NCBI RefSeq assembly: GCF_030009775.1
Contig: NZ_JASCTH010000016.1
Location: 62,001 to 126,000, forward strand
From: Actinoplanes sandaracinus
GTDB lineage: Bacteria; Actinomycetota; Actinomycetes; Mycobacteriales; Micromonosporaceae
Length of the DNA stretch: 64,000 nucleotides
Direction of reading: 5' to 3'
Each line of letters begins with the position of its first letter. The first letter of the stretch is position 1. Below, piece after piece: positions 52,501 through 61,733 of the stretch. Position numbers and translations under genes: made by a program. The notes under the pieces were generated by a model. It was not told the DNA's origin, did no database searches, and saw only the letters and a list, made by a program, of their open reading frames with translations.

Positions 52501-52766
52501 GGCAGCAGGCGACCTTCTCCACGCCGGTCGCCGTCACCGCCGGAACCACCTACGTCGTGTCCTACTACGCGCCGGCCGGGCGGTACGCGTTCGACGGCGG
52601 CTTCTTCGCCACGACCGGGGTCGACAACGGCCCGCTGCACGCGCTGCGCAACGGCGTGGACGGCGCCAACGGCGTCTACCGGTACGGCGCCGGTGGCGGC
52701 TTCCCCACCAACAGCTGGGAGTCCGGCAACTACTGGGTGGACGTCGTGTTCACTCCGGGCAACTGA
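49575..52766 (+). CDS. giant secreted protein: dimethylformamidase-beta-like domain plus two DUF4082
   Basis: 1063 aa from TTG 49575, which follows GGGGAGG; upstream in-frame TTG 49527 and GTG 49539 are alternatives. Order: signal peptide (1-33), N,N-dimethylformamidase beta-like domain (about 34-530, SVGHDEYWS near 275, FFSGNEVFWKTR), Ig-like domain (about 531-625), DUF4082 (about 627-790), SbsA-type Ig domain (about 794-892), DUF4082 (about 899-1063). It is a paralogue of the 37326-41090 product with one DUF4082 fewer. It overlaps the next gene by 1 bp (TGATG), so the two are coexpressed. Activity unknown. Confidence 0.87.
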   Translation: MRDFKSIRQRSLLVLILVAAALFVPAASPAAAADPCAPVVNPVACENTKAGTPKSTWDVSGAGSAALQGFTTQMSANVGETVHFKVKSTAASYRLDIYRMGYYGGNGARLITTVNPVGRQTQPDCVSNSSTGLVDCGNWAVSASWPVPATAVSGIYFARLVRTDGTSGASHVVFVVRDDSSRSDLVFQTSDTTWQAYNSYGGNSFYTGSPAGRAYKVSYNRPLTTRGTGAEDAVFNAEYPMVRFLESNGYDVSYISGVDTDQRGSLLRNHKAFLSVGHDEYWSGAQRANVEAARDAGVHLAFFSGNEVFWKTRWETAVDGSGTPYRTLVCYKETHANATIDPSPTEWTGTWRDPRFSPPKNGGRPENGLTGTAFEVNSGTVNLRVPAADGKMRLWRGTTVASQAADATATLGTGTVGYEWDEDLVNAARPQGLIRLSTTEASGVEILTDHGSSYTSGSATHHLTLYRAASGALVFGAGTVQWSWGLDSNHDRGSGAASTPMRQATVNLFADMGAQPATIASGLTVATASTDTTAPTAVITAPAAGTTVSAGSRVTVSGTASDVGGVVGGVEVSTDGGTSWKPATGRGAWTYSFTPTGSGAVEIRARAIDDSARIGTAATRSITVGQRVCPCSLWTPEDVPAVPSDPDGTATEVGVKFRADVAGKVTAIRFYKGPNNGGTHVGRLWSSTGTQLATVTFTGESATGWQQATFATPVTLTPGATYVASYYAPNGRYAGDVGYFADSGVDSGPLHALRDGLDGANGVYRFGAGFPTLSWESANYWVDVVFTPNDTAPDTTAPTVSARTPASGATGVAAGATVSATFSEAVSAAAVTLTGPSGAVAGAVAYHAGTSTATFTPSAALAASTTYTATVSGARDAAGNTMTATSWTFTTASAPTGPDCPCSVWPASATPGTPSDSETAAVEVGMKFRSDLAGRITGVRFYKGAANTGTHTGSLWSSTGTRLATVTFTGETASGWQQATFSTPVAVTAGTTYVVSYYAPAGRYAFDGGFFATTGVDNGPLHALRNGVDGANGVYRYGAGGGFPTNSWESGNYWVDVVFTPGN

Positions 52767-55700
52767 TGGAGCACAACTTGTTCATATCAAAGATACGGCC
52801 GTACCTCCTGGTCCTGATATTGGTGGCGGCCATGACCGCGGTCGTCGGGTCGACGGCGGCGTCCGCCGCCGCCTGCCCGTGCACGATCTTCGCCGCGTCC
52901 GCGGTGCCGGGCACGCCGGCTGACTCCGACCCCTCGGCCGTCGAGGTGGGCGTGAAGTTCCGATCGGACACCGACGGCCTGGTGACCGGAGTGCGCTTCT
53001 ACAAGGGCGCCGGCAACAGCGGCACCCACGTCGGCCACCTGTGGACCGCGGCCGGCGGCAACCTGGGCACCGTCACCTTCACCAACGAGACCGCGACCGG
53101 CTGGCAGACCGCGACGTTCGCCACCCCGATCGCGATCACCGCGGGCGCCACCTACGTCGCCTCCTACTACGCCCCCAACGGGCGGTACGCCGTGGACGAG
53201 GGCACGTTCGCCTCGGCCGGGGTCGGCAACGCCCCGCTCACCGCGCTGCGGGACGGCGAGGACGGCGCCAACGGCGTCTACCGGTACGGCGCCGGTGGCG
53301 GCTTCCCCACCAACAGCTGGGAGTCGAGCAACTACTGGGTCGACGTCGTCTTCAACACCACCGGACCGGACACCACGCCACCCACGGTGACCAGCACCGA
53401 TCCGGCCGCGGGCGCCACCGGCGCGGCGACCACCACCACGGTCAGCGCTGTCCTGAGTGAGCCGGTGCAGGCCGGCACCCCGGCTCTGGCCGTGGCCGGT
53501 GTGACCGGCACGACCAGCTACAACACCGCCACCCGCACGGTGACCTTCACTCCGGCCACGCTCGCGGCGTCCACCAGCTACACCGCGACCGTCTCCGGCG
53601 CACGGGACACGGCCGGGAACACCATGGCCCCGTACTCGTGGTCGTTCACCACCGCGCCGCCCGGGGGAACCGGCTGTCCCTGTTCGATCTGGGCCGCCAC
53701 CGCCACCCCGGCGACAGCGGCCGCCGCCGACAACTCCCCCGTCGAACTGGGCGTCAAGTTCCGCACCACCACCGCCGGCTACATCACCGGCCTGAAGTTC
53801 TACAAGGGCAGCGGCAACACCGGCACGCACACCGGCTCGCTCTGGAACACCGGCGGCTCCCGGCTCTCGACGGTGACCTTCACCGGTGAGAGCGCCACCG
53901 GCTGGCAGACCGCGTCCCTGCCGGCTCCGATCGCGGTGGCCGCGAACACCACGTACGTCGCGTCCTACTACGCGCCGGCCGGCCGCTACGCGGTCACCGG
54001 CAACGGTCTCGCCTCCGCGGTGACCCGGGGACCGCTGACCGCCCTGGCCAACGGCGCCGACGGCGGCAACGGCGTCTACCGGTACGGCGCCAGCGCGTAC
54101 CCCACCGGCACCTACCAGGCCACCAACTACTGGGTGGACGTGGTGTTCAACACGACCGCCGCGGACACCCAGGCGCCGGTCCTGACCGCCCGCGCCCCCG
54201 GCCCCGGGGCGTCCGGGGTGGCGGCCACCACCGCCGTCACCGCGACCTTCAACGAGCCGGTCACGGCGGCCGCCGTCGCCCTGACCGGACCGTCCGGGGC
54301 GGTCGCCGGCAGCACCTCCTACGACTCGGCCACGTCCAGCGTCGTCTTCACCCCGTCGGCCGCGCTGGCCTACTCCACCTCCTATACCGCCACGGTCAGT
54401 GGCGCCCGGGACGCCGCGGGCAACGTGATGACCTCGGCGACCTGGTCGTTCACCACCGCGGCGGCGCCACCGCCCCCGCCGGACCAGGGCCCGGGCGGCC
54501 CCGTCCTGGTGATCAAGTCGTCGGTCTCCGGGGCCAGCGGATTCACCTCGTTCACGGCCGAGGTGCTGCGCGCCGAGGGCCTCAACGAGTTCGCCACCGC
54601 CGAACTGTCCACCGTCACCCCGGCCGTCCTCGGCCAGTACGACGTGGTCCTGCTCGGTTCGACACCACTGACCGCGGCCCAGGTCGCCATGTTCACCACC
54701 TGGGTCACCGGCGGCGGCAACCTCATCGCGTTCCGGCCCGACAAGCAATTGGCCGCCCTGCTGGGCCTGACCTCCACCACCGGCACCCTGACCGAGGGTT
54801 ACCTGCGGGTCGACACGTCGTCGTCGCCCGGTGCCGGCATCACCAGCCAGACCATCCAGTACCACTCGGCCGCCGACCGCTACACCCTCGCCGGCGCCCG
54901 CTCGGTCGCCACGCTCTACTCCAACGGCACCACGGCCACCGTCAACCCGGCGGTGTCGCTCACCGACGTCGGCACCGCCGGCGGCCAGGCGGCGGCCTTC
55001 ACCTTCGACCTGCCGCGCTCCCTGGTCCAGACCCGCCAGGGCAACCCCGCCTGGGAGAAGCAGAACCGCGACGGCAAGGCCCCGGTCCGCTCCAACGACA
55101 TGTACTTCGGAGCCGGCTCGGCCGACTGGGTCGACCTGACCAAGGTCGCCGTGCCGCAGGCCGACGAGCAGCAGCGCCTGCTGGCCAACCTGATCGGGGC
55201 GATGAACCTCGACCGCAAGCCGCTGCCGCGGTTCTGGTACTTCCCGCGCAGTCTCAAGGCCGTCGTCGTAGCCACCGGTGACGACCACGCCAGCGGCGGC
55301 ACCGCGGGCCGGTTCGACCAGTACCTCGCGAACAGCCCGGCCGGGTGCTCGGTCGCCGAGTGGCAGTGCCCGCGGTTCACGTCGTACATCTATCCGAACA
55401 CCCCGCTGAGCAACGCCCAGGCGGGTGGCTACCAGTCCAACGGGTTCGAGGTCGGCCTGCACCTCAGCACCAACTGCGCCGATTACACCCCGGCCTCGAT
55501 CGCCGCCAACCTGACCGGCCAGCTCGAATCGTTCCGGTCGAAGTACAGCTCGGTCCGGGCGCCGGACACCAACCGCACCCACTGCATCGTCTGGTCGGAC
55601 TGGTCCAGCCAGGCGACCGCCTCGGGCGCCAACGGGATCCGGCTCGACACCAACTACTACTACTGGCCGGACACCTGGGTCGCCGACCGGCCCGGATTCA

Positions 55701-57214
55701 TGACCGGCTCCGGCATGCCGATGCGGTTCGCCGACTCGGGCGGTGGGCTGATCGACGTCTACCAGGCCGCCACCCAGATGACCGACGAATCGGGGCAGAG
55801 CTACCCGTACACCTCGAACACTCTGCTCGACGCGGCGCTGGGCTCCCTGGGCTACTACGGCGCGTTCACCGCCAACATGCACACCGACAAGCCCACCACC
55901 TACGACAGCGACCAGGTGCTGGCCTCGGCCCGCGCCCGCAACGTGCCGATCATCACCGGCCACCAGTTGCTCACCTGGCTGGACGGGCGCAACGCCTCGT
56001 CGTACTCGAACATCGCCTGGTCCGGCGACAACCTGACGTTCTCGGTCAACGTCGGCGCCGGCGCCGACGGCCTCACCGGCATGGTGCCGACCGCCGGGCC
56101 GGGCGGGCGGACACTGTCCACCCTCACCCGCGCCGGCGTCGCGGTCCCGTTCACCCGGACCACGATCAAGGGCGTCGAGTACGCCATGTTCACGGCCGCG
56201 ACCGGCGCGTACACGGCCGGATACGCCGCCGCGGCGCCCGCGACGCTCACCGCCACCGCGGCGGCCGAGACGGGCGGCACCACGGCCTCGGTCACGGTCG
56301 CCAGCAACACGGCGGCCAAGACCGAGATCGCGTACGGCGACTCGCCCGACCAGCTCACCCGGAAGGCGGGCGACGGCACCGAGTCCGGCAGGCGCACCGT
56401 CCAGTTGTCCGGCCTCACTCCCGGCACCACCTACTGGTACCGGGTGAAGGTGACCACTCCGGGCGGCCGCACCACGACCGGCCCGCTGCAGAAGGTCACC
56501 ACCGGCGCGGCGGACCGGACGGATCCCGCCGCATCGGGGGTTACGGTGACGCCCCGCCCCGACGGCACCGCCGAAGTCGCCTGGCGCACCAGCGAGCAGG
56601 CGGCCGGAACCCTGCTGGTCGGGACCGCCCCGGCCGATCTGAGCCGGTGGCCCGGCACGCAGGGCGGCACCCGGCAGAGCGCCGTGGTGACCGGTCTGGA
56701 ACCGCGGACGACCTATCACTACCGGGTCCGCAGCGTCGACACGGCGGGCAACGTCTCGACGTGGCCGGCCCTCGACCAGCCGCCCGCGACGTTCGTCTCG
56801 TCGGCGGTCGGTGTGGCCGACCACACCGCGCCGCAGCTGCGCACCGGCGTCGAGTCCGGCACCACGGTCACCGACGACGGGGTCCGGCTGGCCGACGGCA
56901 ACCGCTCCGGCAAGCACGTGTCCCGGGTCATGGACGTTCAGCAGATGGTCAACTGGGACCGGCTGACCTACCAGGCCGACGTGCCGCGCGGGGCCGGGCT
57001 GCGGGTGTTCGTCCGCACCGGCAGCACGGCCACGCCGGATGGCAGCTGGAGCTCCTGGTCCGCGGTGGGCCAGGGCGGACGGGTCAAGGGCGGTTCGCGC
57101 TACGCGCAGTACCGGGTCGAACTGACCCGGGCGGCCGGCGGCGACAGCCCGATCCTGCACGGAGTCGGCATCACCTCGGACGGGCAGCTACTGGAGACCC
57201 CCACCGAGAAGTGA
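52766..57214 (+). CDS. giant secreted protein: two DUF4082, deacetylase-like core, fibronectin repeats
   Basis: 1482 aa. Order: signal peptide (1-33), DUF4082 (about 35-200), SbsA-type Ig (about 202-298), DUF4082 (about 302-465), SbsA-type Ig (about 467-565), a ThuA/amidotransferase-like Rossmann domain (about 578-800), a polysaccharide-deacetylase-like barrel (about 830-1150), two fibronectin-III-like domains (about 1158-1340) and a C-terminal beta domain. The barrel keeps TGDDH (Asp839, Asp840) and GLHLSTN (His899) and has GHQ (His1066); Asn903 replaces the usual second histidine of H-x3-H. The plan recalls fungal Agd3-type deacetylases. ATG 52766 overlaps the previous stop. Likely deacetylates or binds the exported polymer (inference). 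Confidence 0.87.
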   Translation: MEHNLFISKIRPYLLVLILVAAMTAVVGSTAASAAACPCTIFAASAVPGTPADSDPSAVEVGVKFRSDTDGLVTGVRFYKGAGNSGTHVGHLWTAAGGNLGTVTFTNETATGWQTATFATPIAITAGATYVASYYAPNGRYAVDEGTFASAGVGNAPLTALRDGEDGANGVYRYGAGGGFPTNSWESSNYWVDVVFNTTGPDTTPPTVTSTDPAAGATGAATTTTVSAVLSEPVQAGTPALAVAGVTGTTSYNTATRTVTFTPATLAASTSYTATVSGARDTAGNTMAPYSWSFTTAPPGGTGCPCSIWAATATPATAAAADNSPVELGVKFRTTTAGYITGLKFYKGSGNTGTHTGSLWNTGGSRLSTVTFTGESATGWQTASLPAPIAVAANTTYVASYYAPAGRYAVTGNGLASAVTRGPLTALANGADGGNGVYRYGASAYPTGTYQATNYWVDVVFNTTAADTQAPVLTARAPGPGASGVAATTAVTATFNEPVTAAAVALTGPSGAVAGSTSYDSATSSVVFTPSAALAYSTSYTATVSGARDAAGNVMTSATWSFTTAAAPPPPPDQGPGGPVLVIKSSVSGASGFTSFTAEVLRAEGLNEFATAELSTVTPAVLGQYDVVLLGSTPLTAAQVAMFTTWVTGGGNLIAFRPDKQLAALLGLTSTTGTLTEGYLRVDTSSSPGAGITSQTIQYHSAADRYTLAGARSVATLYSNGTTATVNPAVSLTDVGTAGGQAAAFTFDLPRSLVQTRQGNPAWEKQNRDGKAPVRSNDMYFGAGSADWVDLTKVAVPQADEQQRLLANLIGAMNLDRKPLPRFWYFPRSLKAVVVATGDDHASGGTAGRFDQYLANSPAGCSVAEWQCPRFTSYIYPNTPLSNAQAGGYQSNGFEVGLHLSTNCADYTPASIAANLTGQLESFRSKYSSVRAPDTNRTHCIVWSDWSSQATASGANGIRLDTNYYYWPDTWVADRPGFMTGSGMPMRFADSGGGLIDVYQAATQMTDESGQSYPYTSNTLLDAALGSLGYYGAFTANMHTDKPTTYDSDQVLASARARNVPIITGHQLLTWLDGRNASSYSNIAWSGDNLTFSVNVGAGADGLTGMVPTAGPGGRTLSTLTRAGVAVPFTRTTIKGVEYAMFTAATGAYTAGYAAAAPATLTATAAAETGGTTASVTVASNTAAKTEIAYGDSPDQLTRKAGDGTESGRRTVQLSGLTPGTTYWYRVKVTTPGGRTTTGPLQKVTTGAADRTDPAASGVTVTPRPDGTAEVAWRTSEQAAGTLLVGTAPADLSRWPGTQGGTRQSAVVTGLEPRTTYHYRVRSVDTAGNVSTWPALDQPPATFVSSAVGVADHTAPQLRTGVESGTTVTDDGVRLADGNRSGKHVSRVMDVQQMVNWDRLTYQADVPRGAGLRVFVRTGSTATPDGSWSSWSAVGQGGRVKGGSRYAQYRVELTRAAGGDSPILHGVGITSDGQLLETPTEK

Positions 57215-57226
57215 CCTGACCTGCCC

Positions 57227-57264
57227 GAACGGCCACCCCACCCCCTCGGGTGGGGTGGCCGTTC
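57227..57264 (+). terminator. 17-bp hairpin terminator
   Basis: Stem 57227-57243 with 57248-57264, perfect over 17 bp with a 4-base loop, 12 bp past the stop of the giant gene. Confidence 0.75.
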
Positions 57265-57444
57265 CTATGACGGCACCCGTCGCTCAGCCAGGTGTGCGGG
57301 GCCCGAAAACCCGTCTACGCCGCGGCAGGGCCCCGCCTAGGGTGGGTACCGGAACGACGAGCCGTCGTTCAGGCGGGCGGACGACGCCAGGAATGACCCG
57401 CCTGAACACCTCGGGCCGGTTGTCGTACCCCCGGAAAAAGATCT

Positions 57445-57478
57445 ACCCGGTACCGCCGCCGATGCGGCGATACCGGGT
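57445..57478 (-). terminator. intrinsic terminator with T tract
   Basis: Arms 57445-57459 and 57464-57478 form a 15-bp stem with one mismatch and a 4-base loop. On the minus strand it is followed by AGATCTTTTTCC, giving a true T tract, unusual in this genome. It ends the sugar-transferase transcript. Confidence 0.75.
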
Positions 57479-57501
57479 GGGTGTGCGAACGACAGGCTCG
57501 G

Positions 57502-58998
57502 TCAGTAAGCGCCTGAACTGCGAACCACGGCACTGACCGTACGGAAGAGGATGACCAGGTCCATGACGAGCGACCAGTTCTCGACATAGGTCAGGTCGAG
57601 CCGGATCGACTCCTCCCACGACAGGTCGGAGCGGCCGGAGACCTGCCACAAGCCGGTGAGACCGGGTTTGACCACGAGCCGGCGGAGCATGTCCGCCGGG
57701 TAGTCGGCGACCTCCTTGGCCAGCGGCGGGCGCGGGCCGACGAGCGACATGTCGCCCTTCACCACGTTCAGCAGCTGGGGCAGCTCGTCGATCGAGAACC
57801 GGCGCAGCCAGCGGCCGACCGGCGTGACCCGCGGGTCCTGGCGCATCTTGAACAGCGCGCCGTCGTTGTCGTTGAGGTCGCCCAGCTCGAAGAGCCGGGC
57901 CTCCGCGTCGACCTGCATGGTGCGGAACTTGTAGAGGGTGAACGGCTTGCCGTCCTTGCCGACCCGTTCCTGCTTGAAGATGGCCGGGCCGCGGCCGTTG
58001 CGGCCGAACCGGACCAGTCCGGCGACGATCACCAGCACCGGGGAGGCGAGCAGGATCAGCAGCATCGCGCCGACCCGGTCGAAGATCTCCTTGACCACGC
58101 GGGCGCTGCCCTTGAGCCGCGGGTGCTCGACGTGCAGCATCGGCAGGCCGTCGACCGGGCGGATCGTGGTGCGGTCGCCGGCGACGTCGACCAGCGTGCT
58201 GGCCACGATGAGGTCGACCTCGTTGCGCTCCAGCTGCCAGGCGAGACGGCGCAGGGCCGGGCCGTCGATCTCCGGGCAGGAGAGCACGATCACGGTGTCG
58301 GCGTCGGAGCGGGCGACCGCGGTGGCCACGTCGTCGAAGTTGCCGTAGACGGGGGGCATCCCGGCCAGCGTCCGGGTGCGGGACGGGGCCGGCGGCAGGC
58401 AGGCGCCGATGACGCCGAGACCGTGGTAGCGCTCCCGGCTGAGGCGGCGGGTCATGTCGACGACGGCCCGGTCGTGACCGACCAGGACGACTCGGTGCAG
58501 GCGCTGGCCACGGGCCCAGGACCGGTGCAGCCGCTGCCGGAAGACGAACCGGGCGGCCAGGTCGACCACGATCGCGAGCGGAATGACGATGCTCACATAA
58601 CCGCGGGCCAGGCGCAGATCGAATGCGAAGGAAACAATGGCGAGGCCGGCGGTGAGCGCCAATCCCGCACGGAATACCCGCGCGTACTCTTCCGTGCCCA
58701 CAAACAGGTGACGGGACTCATACGCTCTGTTGAACACGAGGCAGACGATCCAGGCGATCGGCAGCAGCATCGTGAGCAGTAGGTAGTCGCGCTGATGCGG
58801 TGCGACACCCTCGGCGCCGAACCGCAGCAGGAGTGCCCACGAGGCGGCGCTGAGGCCCACCACGAAGTCTATGAGATAGAGGGTCAGGGCATAACGGCCC
58901 TGCCACCCGGTGCGCGCCGCACTGGCACGCGACCGGGCCTTGAGCTGGGAAACCGTCGCCGCCAGGTCAACGGTCTCCACGGATTCAATTGTCTGCAC
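57502..58998 (-). CDS. polyprenyl-phosphate sugar-1-phosphate transferase (WcaJ/WbaP type)
   Basis: 498 aa. Four to five N-terminal membrane segments, a central Rossmann-like domain (VVLVGHDRAVVDMTRRL), and the C-terminal catalytic domain: RVGAMLLILLASPVLVIV, KFRTM, GDMSLVGPRPPL and KPGLTGLWQVSGRS. It starts assembly by moving hexose-1-phosphate to undecaprenyl phosphate. GTG 58998 is the start; no strong ribosome site is seen. This is the priming enzyme of the locus. Confidence 0.92.
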   Translation of the reverse strand: MQTIESVETVDLAATVSQLKARSRASAARTGWQGRYALTLYLIDFVVGLSAASWALLLRFGAEGVAPHQRDYLLLTMLLPIAWIVCLVFNRAYESRHLFVGTEEYARVFRAGLALTAGLAIVSFAFDLRLARGYVSIVIPLAIVVDLAARFVFRQRLHRSWARGQRLHRVVLVGHDRAVVDMTRRLSRERYHGLGVIGACLPPAPSRTRTLAGMPPVYGNFDDVATAVARSDADTVIVLSCPEIDGPALRRLAWQLERNEVDLIVASTLVDVAGDRTTIRPVDGLPMLHVEHPRLKGSARVVKEIFDRVGAMLLILLASPVLVIVAGLVRFGRNGRGPAIFKQERVGKDGKPFTLYKFRTMQVDAEARLFELGDLNDNDGALFKMRQDPRVTPVGRWLRRFSIDELPQLLNVVKGDMSLVGPRPPLAKEVADYPADMLRRLVVKPGLTGLWQVSGRSDLSWEESIRLDLTYVENWSLVMDLVILFRTVSAVVRSSGAY

Positions 58999-59228
58999 GC
59001 CAGGCCCCCATCATCGGCTGCGACCGACTCATGATCCACTTCCTCGCCGACGCGCTCGGACACGCCCGGCAGAAAACTTCCCGCAGGCGAAACCCGCGAG
59101 ACACATGAGACAGACTCTCAACGCGTCCCCGTCCGCGCTACACCTTTCCGTTTGACAGGGTTGGCGATTCGGACGATGCCGGGAACCGATGTGTCCCCTG
59201 GCGTCCGAACCGGACCCGCGAAAGGCGG

Positions 59229-59840
59229 TTATCGGCTGTCGTCAATCCGACGCAACGATTTGACGTACTTGTTACACGCCTCGTAATCAGGCAGTAAACC
59301 CTTCGCTCCGGCTTCCGCCAGCGTCGGCGCCGCAGCGTCCTTGGCGGACAGTACGGGCTCCGCCACCGGCCAGGCAATGCCCAGGTCCGGATCCAACGGA
59401 TGGACGCCGTGCTCGTGCCCGGGACGGTAGGTCGTCGAGCAGAGGTACGCCACAGTAGCGCCCTCGGTCAGCGAACAGAACGCGTGCCCCAGGCCTTCGG
59501 TCAGATAGACCGCCCGCCGGTCCTCGTCGTCGAGCCGGACGCCCTCCCAGGAGCCGAACGTGGGCGACCCCACCCGCAGGTCCACGATCACATCGAGCAC
59601 CGCGCCGGACACGCAGGTCACGTACTTGGCCTGACCAGGAGGAACATCAGCGAAGTGGACACCCCGCACCACGCCCGCGGCCGAGGTGGAGAGGTTCGCC
59701 TGGGCCAGGTCGAGCGGGCGGCCGACAGCCTCGGCCAGGCGGTCGAACCGGTACCACTCCAGGAAGCGGCCCCGGTCGTCGCCGTGCTGCGCCGGAGTGA
59801 TCTCGAAGGCGCCCTCGATCGACAGCGGACGGATCCTCAC
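59229..59840 (-). CDS. rmlC: dTDP-4-dehydrorhamnose 3,5-epimerase
   Basis: 203 aa. The cupin enzyme blocks are present: [27 protein letters not shown] (catalytic His), [31 protein letters not shown] and [12 protein letters not shown]. It converts the keto sugar from RmlB into the L-lyxo form. GTG 59840 overlaps the rmlA stop (GTGA); GTG 59843 is equally possible. Second gene of rmlA-rmlC. Confidence 0.93.
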   Translation of the reverse strand: MRIRPLSIEGAFEITPAQHGDDRGRFLEWYRFDRLAEAVGRPLDLAQANLSTSAAGVVRGVHFADVPPGQAKYVTCVSGAVLDVIVDLRVGSPTFGSWEGVRLDDEDRRAVYLTEGLGHAFCSLTEGATVAYLCSTTYRPGHEHGVHPLDPDLGIAWPVAEPVLSAKDAAAPTLAEAGAKGLLPDYEACNKYVKSLRRIDDSR

Positions 59841-60709
59841 CACACACCGCCGTCGAGGAGGCGGACCAGGTACTGGCCGTACCCGCTCTTGAGCAGCGGA
59901 ACCGCCAGCCGGCGCAGCTCGTCGTCAGAGATGAAGCCGAGCCGCCAGGCGGCCTCCTCCACGCAACCGATCTTCAAACCCTGTCGCTCCTCGATCACCC
60001 GGACATACTCGGACGCCTGGACCATCGACTGGAAGGTCCCGGTGTCCAGCCACACCGTGCCACGGTCGAGCACCGTCACGTCGAGCCGGCCCTGACGCCG
60101 GTACTCCTCGTTCACCGCTGTGATCTCCAGCTCACCACGGGCGCTGGGCCGCAGCTGGTCAGCGATCTTCACCACGTCGGCATCGTAGAAGTAGAGACCC
60201 GGCACCACATAGTTGGACTTGGGCTTTTCGGGCTTTTCCTCGATGGACAGAACCCGGCCGGCGCCGTCGAACTCGACCACGCCATACCGCTCCGGGTCGG
60301 CCACCGGGTAGGCGAACACCCGCCCACCGGCCGGTTCGGCGAATTTCGCCAGCTGCCGGCCCAGGCCGACGCCGTGGAAGATGTTGTCGCCAAGGATCAG
60401 CGCCACCGGGTCATTACCGATGAAATCGGCACCGATCCGGAATGCCTGGGCAATCCCGTCAGGCTTCGGCTGCACCGCGTAGCTCAGCTCGAGCCCGAAC
60501 CGGCTGCCGTCGCCCAGCAGCCGCTCGAAGTGCGGCCGGTCCTCGGGCGTGGTGATCACCAGGACCTCGCGGATCCCGCCCGACACCAGCGTAGTGAGGG
60601 GGTAGTAGATCATGGGCTTGTCGAAGATGGGCATGAGCTGTTTGGACATGGCCATGGTGATCGGCCACAACCTTGAGCCGGTGCCACCGGCAAGCAGAAT
60701 TCCGCGCAC
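59837..60709 (-). CDS. rmlA: glucose-1-phosphate thymidylyltransferase
   Basis: 290 aa, the standard length. [17 protein letters not shown] (nucleotide binding), [25 protein letters not shown] and [11 protein letters not shown] are conserved. It makes dTDP-glucose from dTTP and glucose-1-phosphate, the first step to dTDP-L-rhamnose. GTG 60709 gives the correct N-terminus; a longer frame to 60790 is unlikely. It is divergent from rmlB. Confidence 0.95.
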   Translation of the reverse strand: MRGILLAGGTGSRLWPITMAMSKQLMPIFDKPMIYYPLTTLVSGGIREVLVITTPEDRPHFERLLGDGSRFGLELSYAVQPKPDGIAQAFRIGADFIGNDPVALILGDNIFHGVGLGRQLAKFAEPAGGRVFAYPVADPERYGVVEFDGAGRVLSIEEKPEKPKSNYVVPGLYFYDADVVKIADQLRPSARGELEITAVNEEYRRQGRLDVTVLDRGTVWLDTGTFQSMVQASEYVRVIEERQGLKIGCVEEAAWRLGFISDDELRRLAVPLLKSGYGQYLVRLLDGGVW

Positions 60710-60755
60710 CGGGGAACAATAGTCAATGCTCGGCTTGGGACTACACTCCCTACCC
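60710..60755. promoter_or_regulatory. 46-bp shared rmlA/rmlB promoter region
   Basis: Only 46 bp separate the two divergent GTG starts. TACACT (60742-60747) lies 8 bp before the rmlB start, so the rmlB mRNA may be almost leaderless. TTGACT on the minus strand (60721-60726) faces rmlA but is too close to its start to act as a normal -35. Confidence 0.4.
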
Positions 60756-61733
60756 GTGCAGATTTTCGTGACCGGTGGTGCCGGTTTCATCGGATCGGCC
60801 TACGTCAGGGCCCTCTTGCAGGACGAGTTTCCGGGTGCGACCGGTGCCTCGGTGACCGTTCTGGATCTGTTGTCCTATTCGGGTAATCGCTCCAACCTGC
60901 CAGTGTCGGATCCGCGACTGCGATTCGTGCAGGGCGACATTTCCGATTCCGACCTCCTACGCGACTTGCTTCCGGGTCACGACGCGGTAGTGCATTTCGC
61001 CGCCGAATCACACGTGGACCGGTCCATTTCGGGCGCTCTGCCGTTCGTCACCACGAATGTGCTGGGCACGCAGATCCTGCTCGACGCCACCCGCGCCGCC
61101 GGCGTCGGACGGTTCGTGCACGTCTCCACCGACGAGGTCTACGGATCGATCGACGAGGGCTCGTGGACCGAGACGTGGCCCCTGGCGCCGAACTCGCCGT
61201 ACGCCGCCTCCAAGGCCGGCTCGGACCTGCTCGCCCTCGCCGCCCACCGCACCCACGGCATGGACGTGGTGGTGACCCGCTGCTCCAACAACTACGGCGA
61301 CCACCAGTTCCCGGAGAAGGTGATCCCGCTCTTCGTCACCAACCTGCTCGACGGCAAGCCGGTCCCGCTCTACGGCGACGGCGGCAACATCCGCGACTGG
61401 CTGCACGTCTCCGACCACTGCCGTGGCATCCAGCTCGTACTGGAGAAGGGCCGCTCCGGTGAGGTCTACAACATCGGCGGCGGCACCGAGCTGACGAACA
61501 AGGAACTCACCGGCCGTCTGCTCGAGGCGTGCGGCGTCGGCTGGGACATGGTCCGCCCGGTCACCGACCGCAAGGGCCACGACCGCCGCTACTCACTGGA
61601 CATCACCAAGATCGGCGACGAGCTCGGGTACGCGCCGCAGGTCACCCTCGACCAGGGCCTGGCCTCGACGGTCGCCTGGTACCGCGACAACCGCGCCTGG
61701 TGGGAACCGCTCAAGGCCCGGGCCGGTCTTTGA
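60756..61733 (+). CDS. rmlB: dTDP-glucose 4,6-dehydratase
   Basis: 325 aa. [16 protein letters not shown] binds [15 protein letters not shown] holds the catalytic Thr/Asp/Glu set, and YAASKAGSD holds the Tyr-x3-Lys. [17 protein letters not shown] is the RmlB signature. It forms dTDP-4-keto-6-deoxyglucose. GTG 60756 is chosen for the correct N-terminus. rmlD overlaps its stop by 1 bp (TGATG). Confidence 0.95.
   Translation: MQIFVTGGAGFIGSAYVRALLQDEFPGATGASVTVLDLLSYSGNRSNLPVSDPRLRFVQGDISDSDLLRDLLPGHDAVVHFAAESHVDRSISGALPFVTTNVLGTQILLDATRAAGVGRFVHVSTDEVYGSIDEGSWTETWPLAPNSPYAASKAGSDLLALAAHRTHGMDVVVTRCSNNYGDHQFPEKVIPLFVTNLLDGKPVPLYGDGGNIRDWLHVSDHCRGIQLVLEKGRSGEVYNIGGGTELTNKELTGRLLEACGVGWDMVRPVTDRKGHDRRYSLDITKIGDELGYAPQVTLDQGLASTVAWYRDNRAWWEPLKARAGL

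Noticed and set aside
50367-52640. Long leftward frame opposite the exoprotein genes
   Set aside because: Gly/Arg/Val-rich antisense shadow caused by GC bias; no family features.
52232-52765. N-terminal extension of the 57214-ending frame into the previous gene
   Set aside because: The extension is Arg/His-rich, overlaps the DUF4082 gene in another frame, and a clear signal peptide begins at ATG 52766.
52787-57160. 1457-aa leftward frame
   Set aside because: Antisense shadow of the giant exoprotein; composition and lack of motifs argue against coding.
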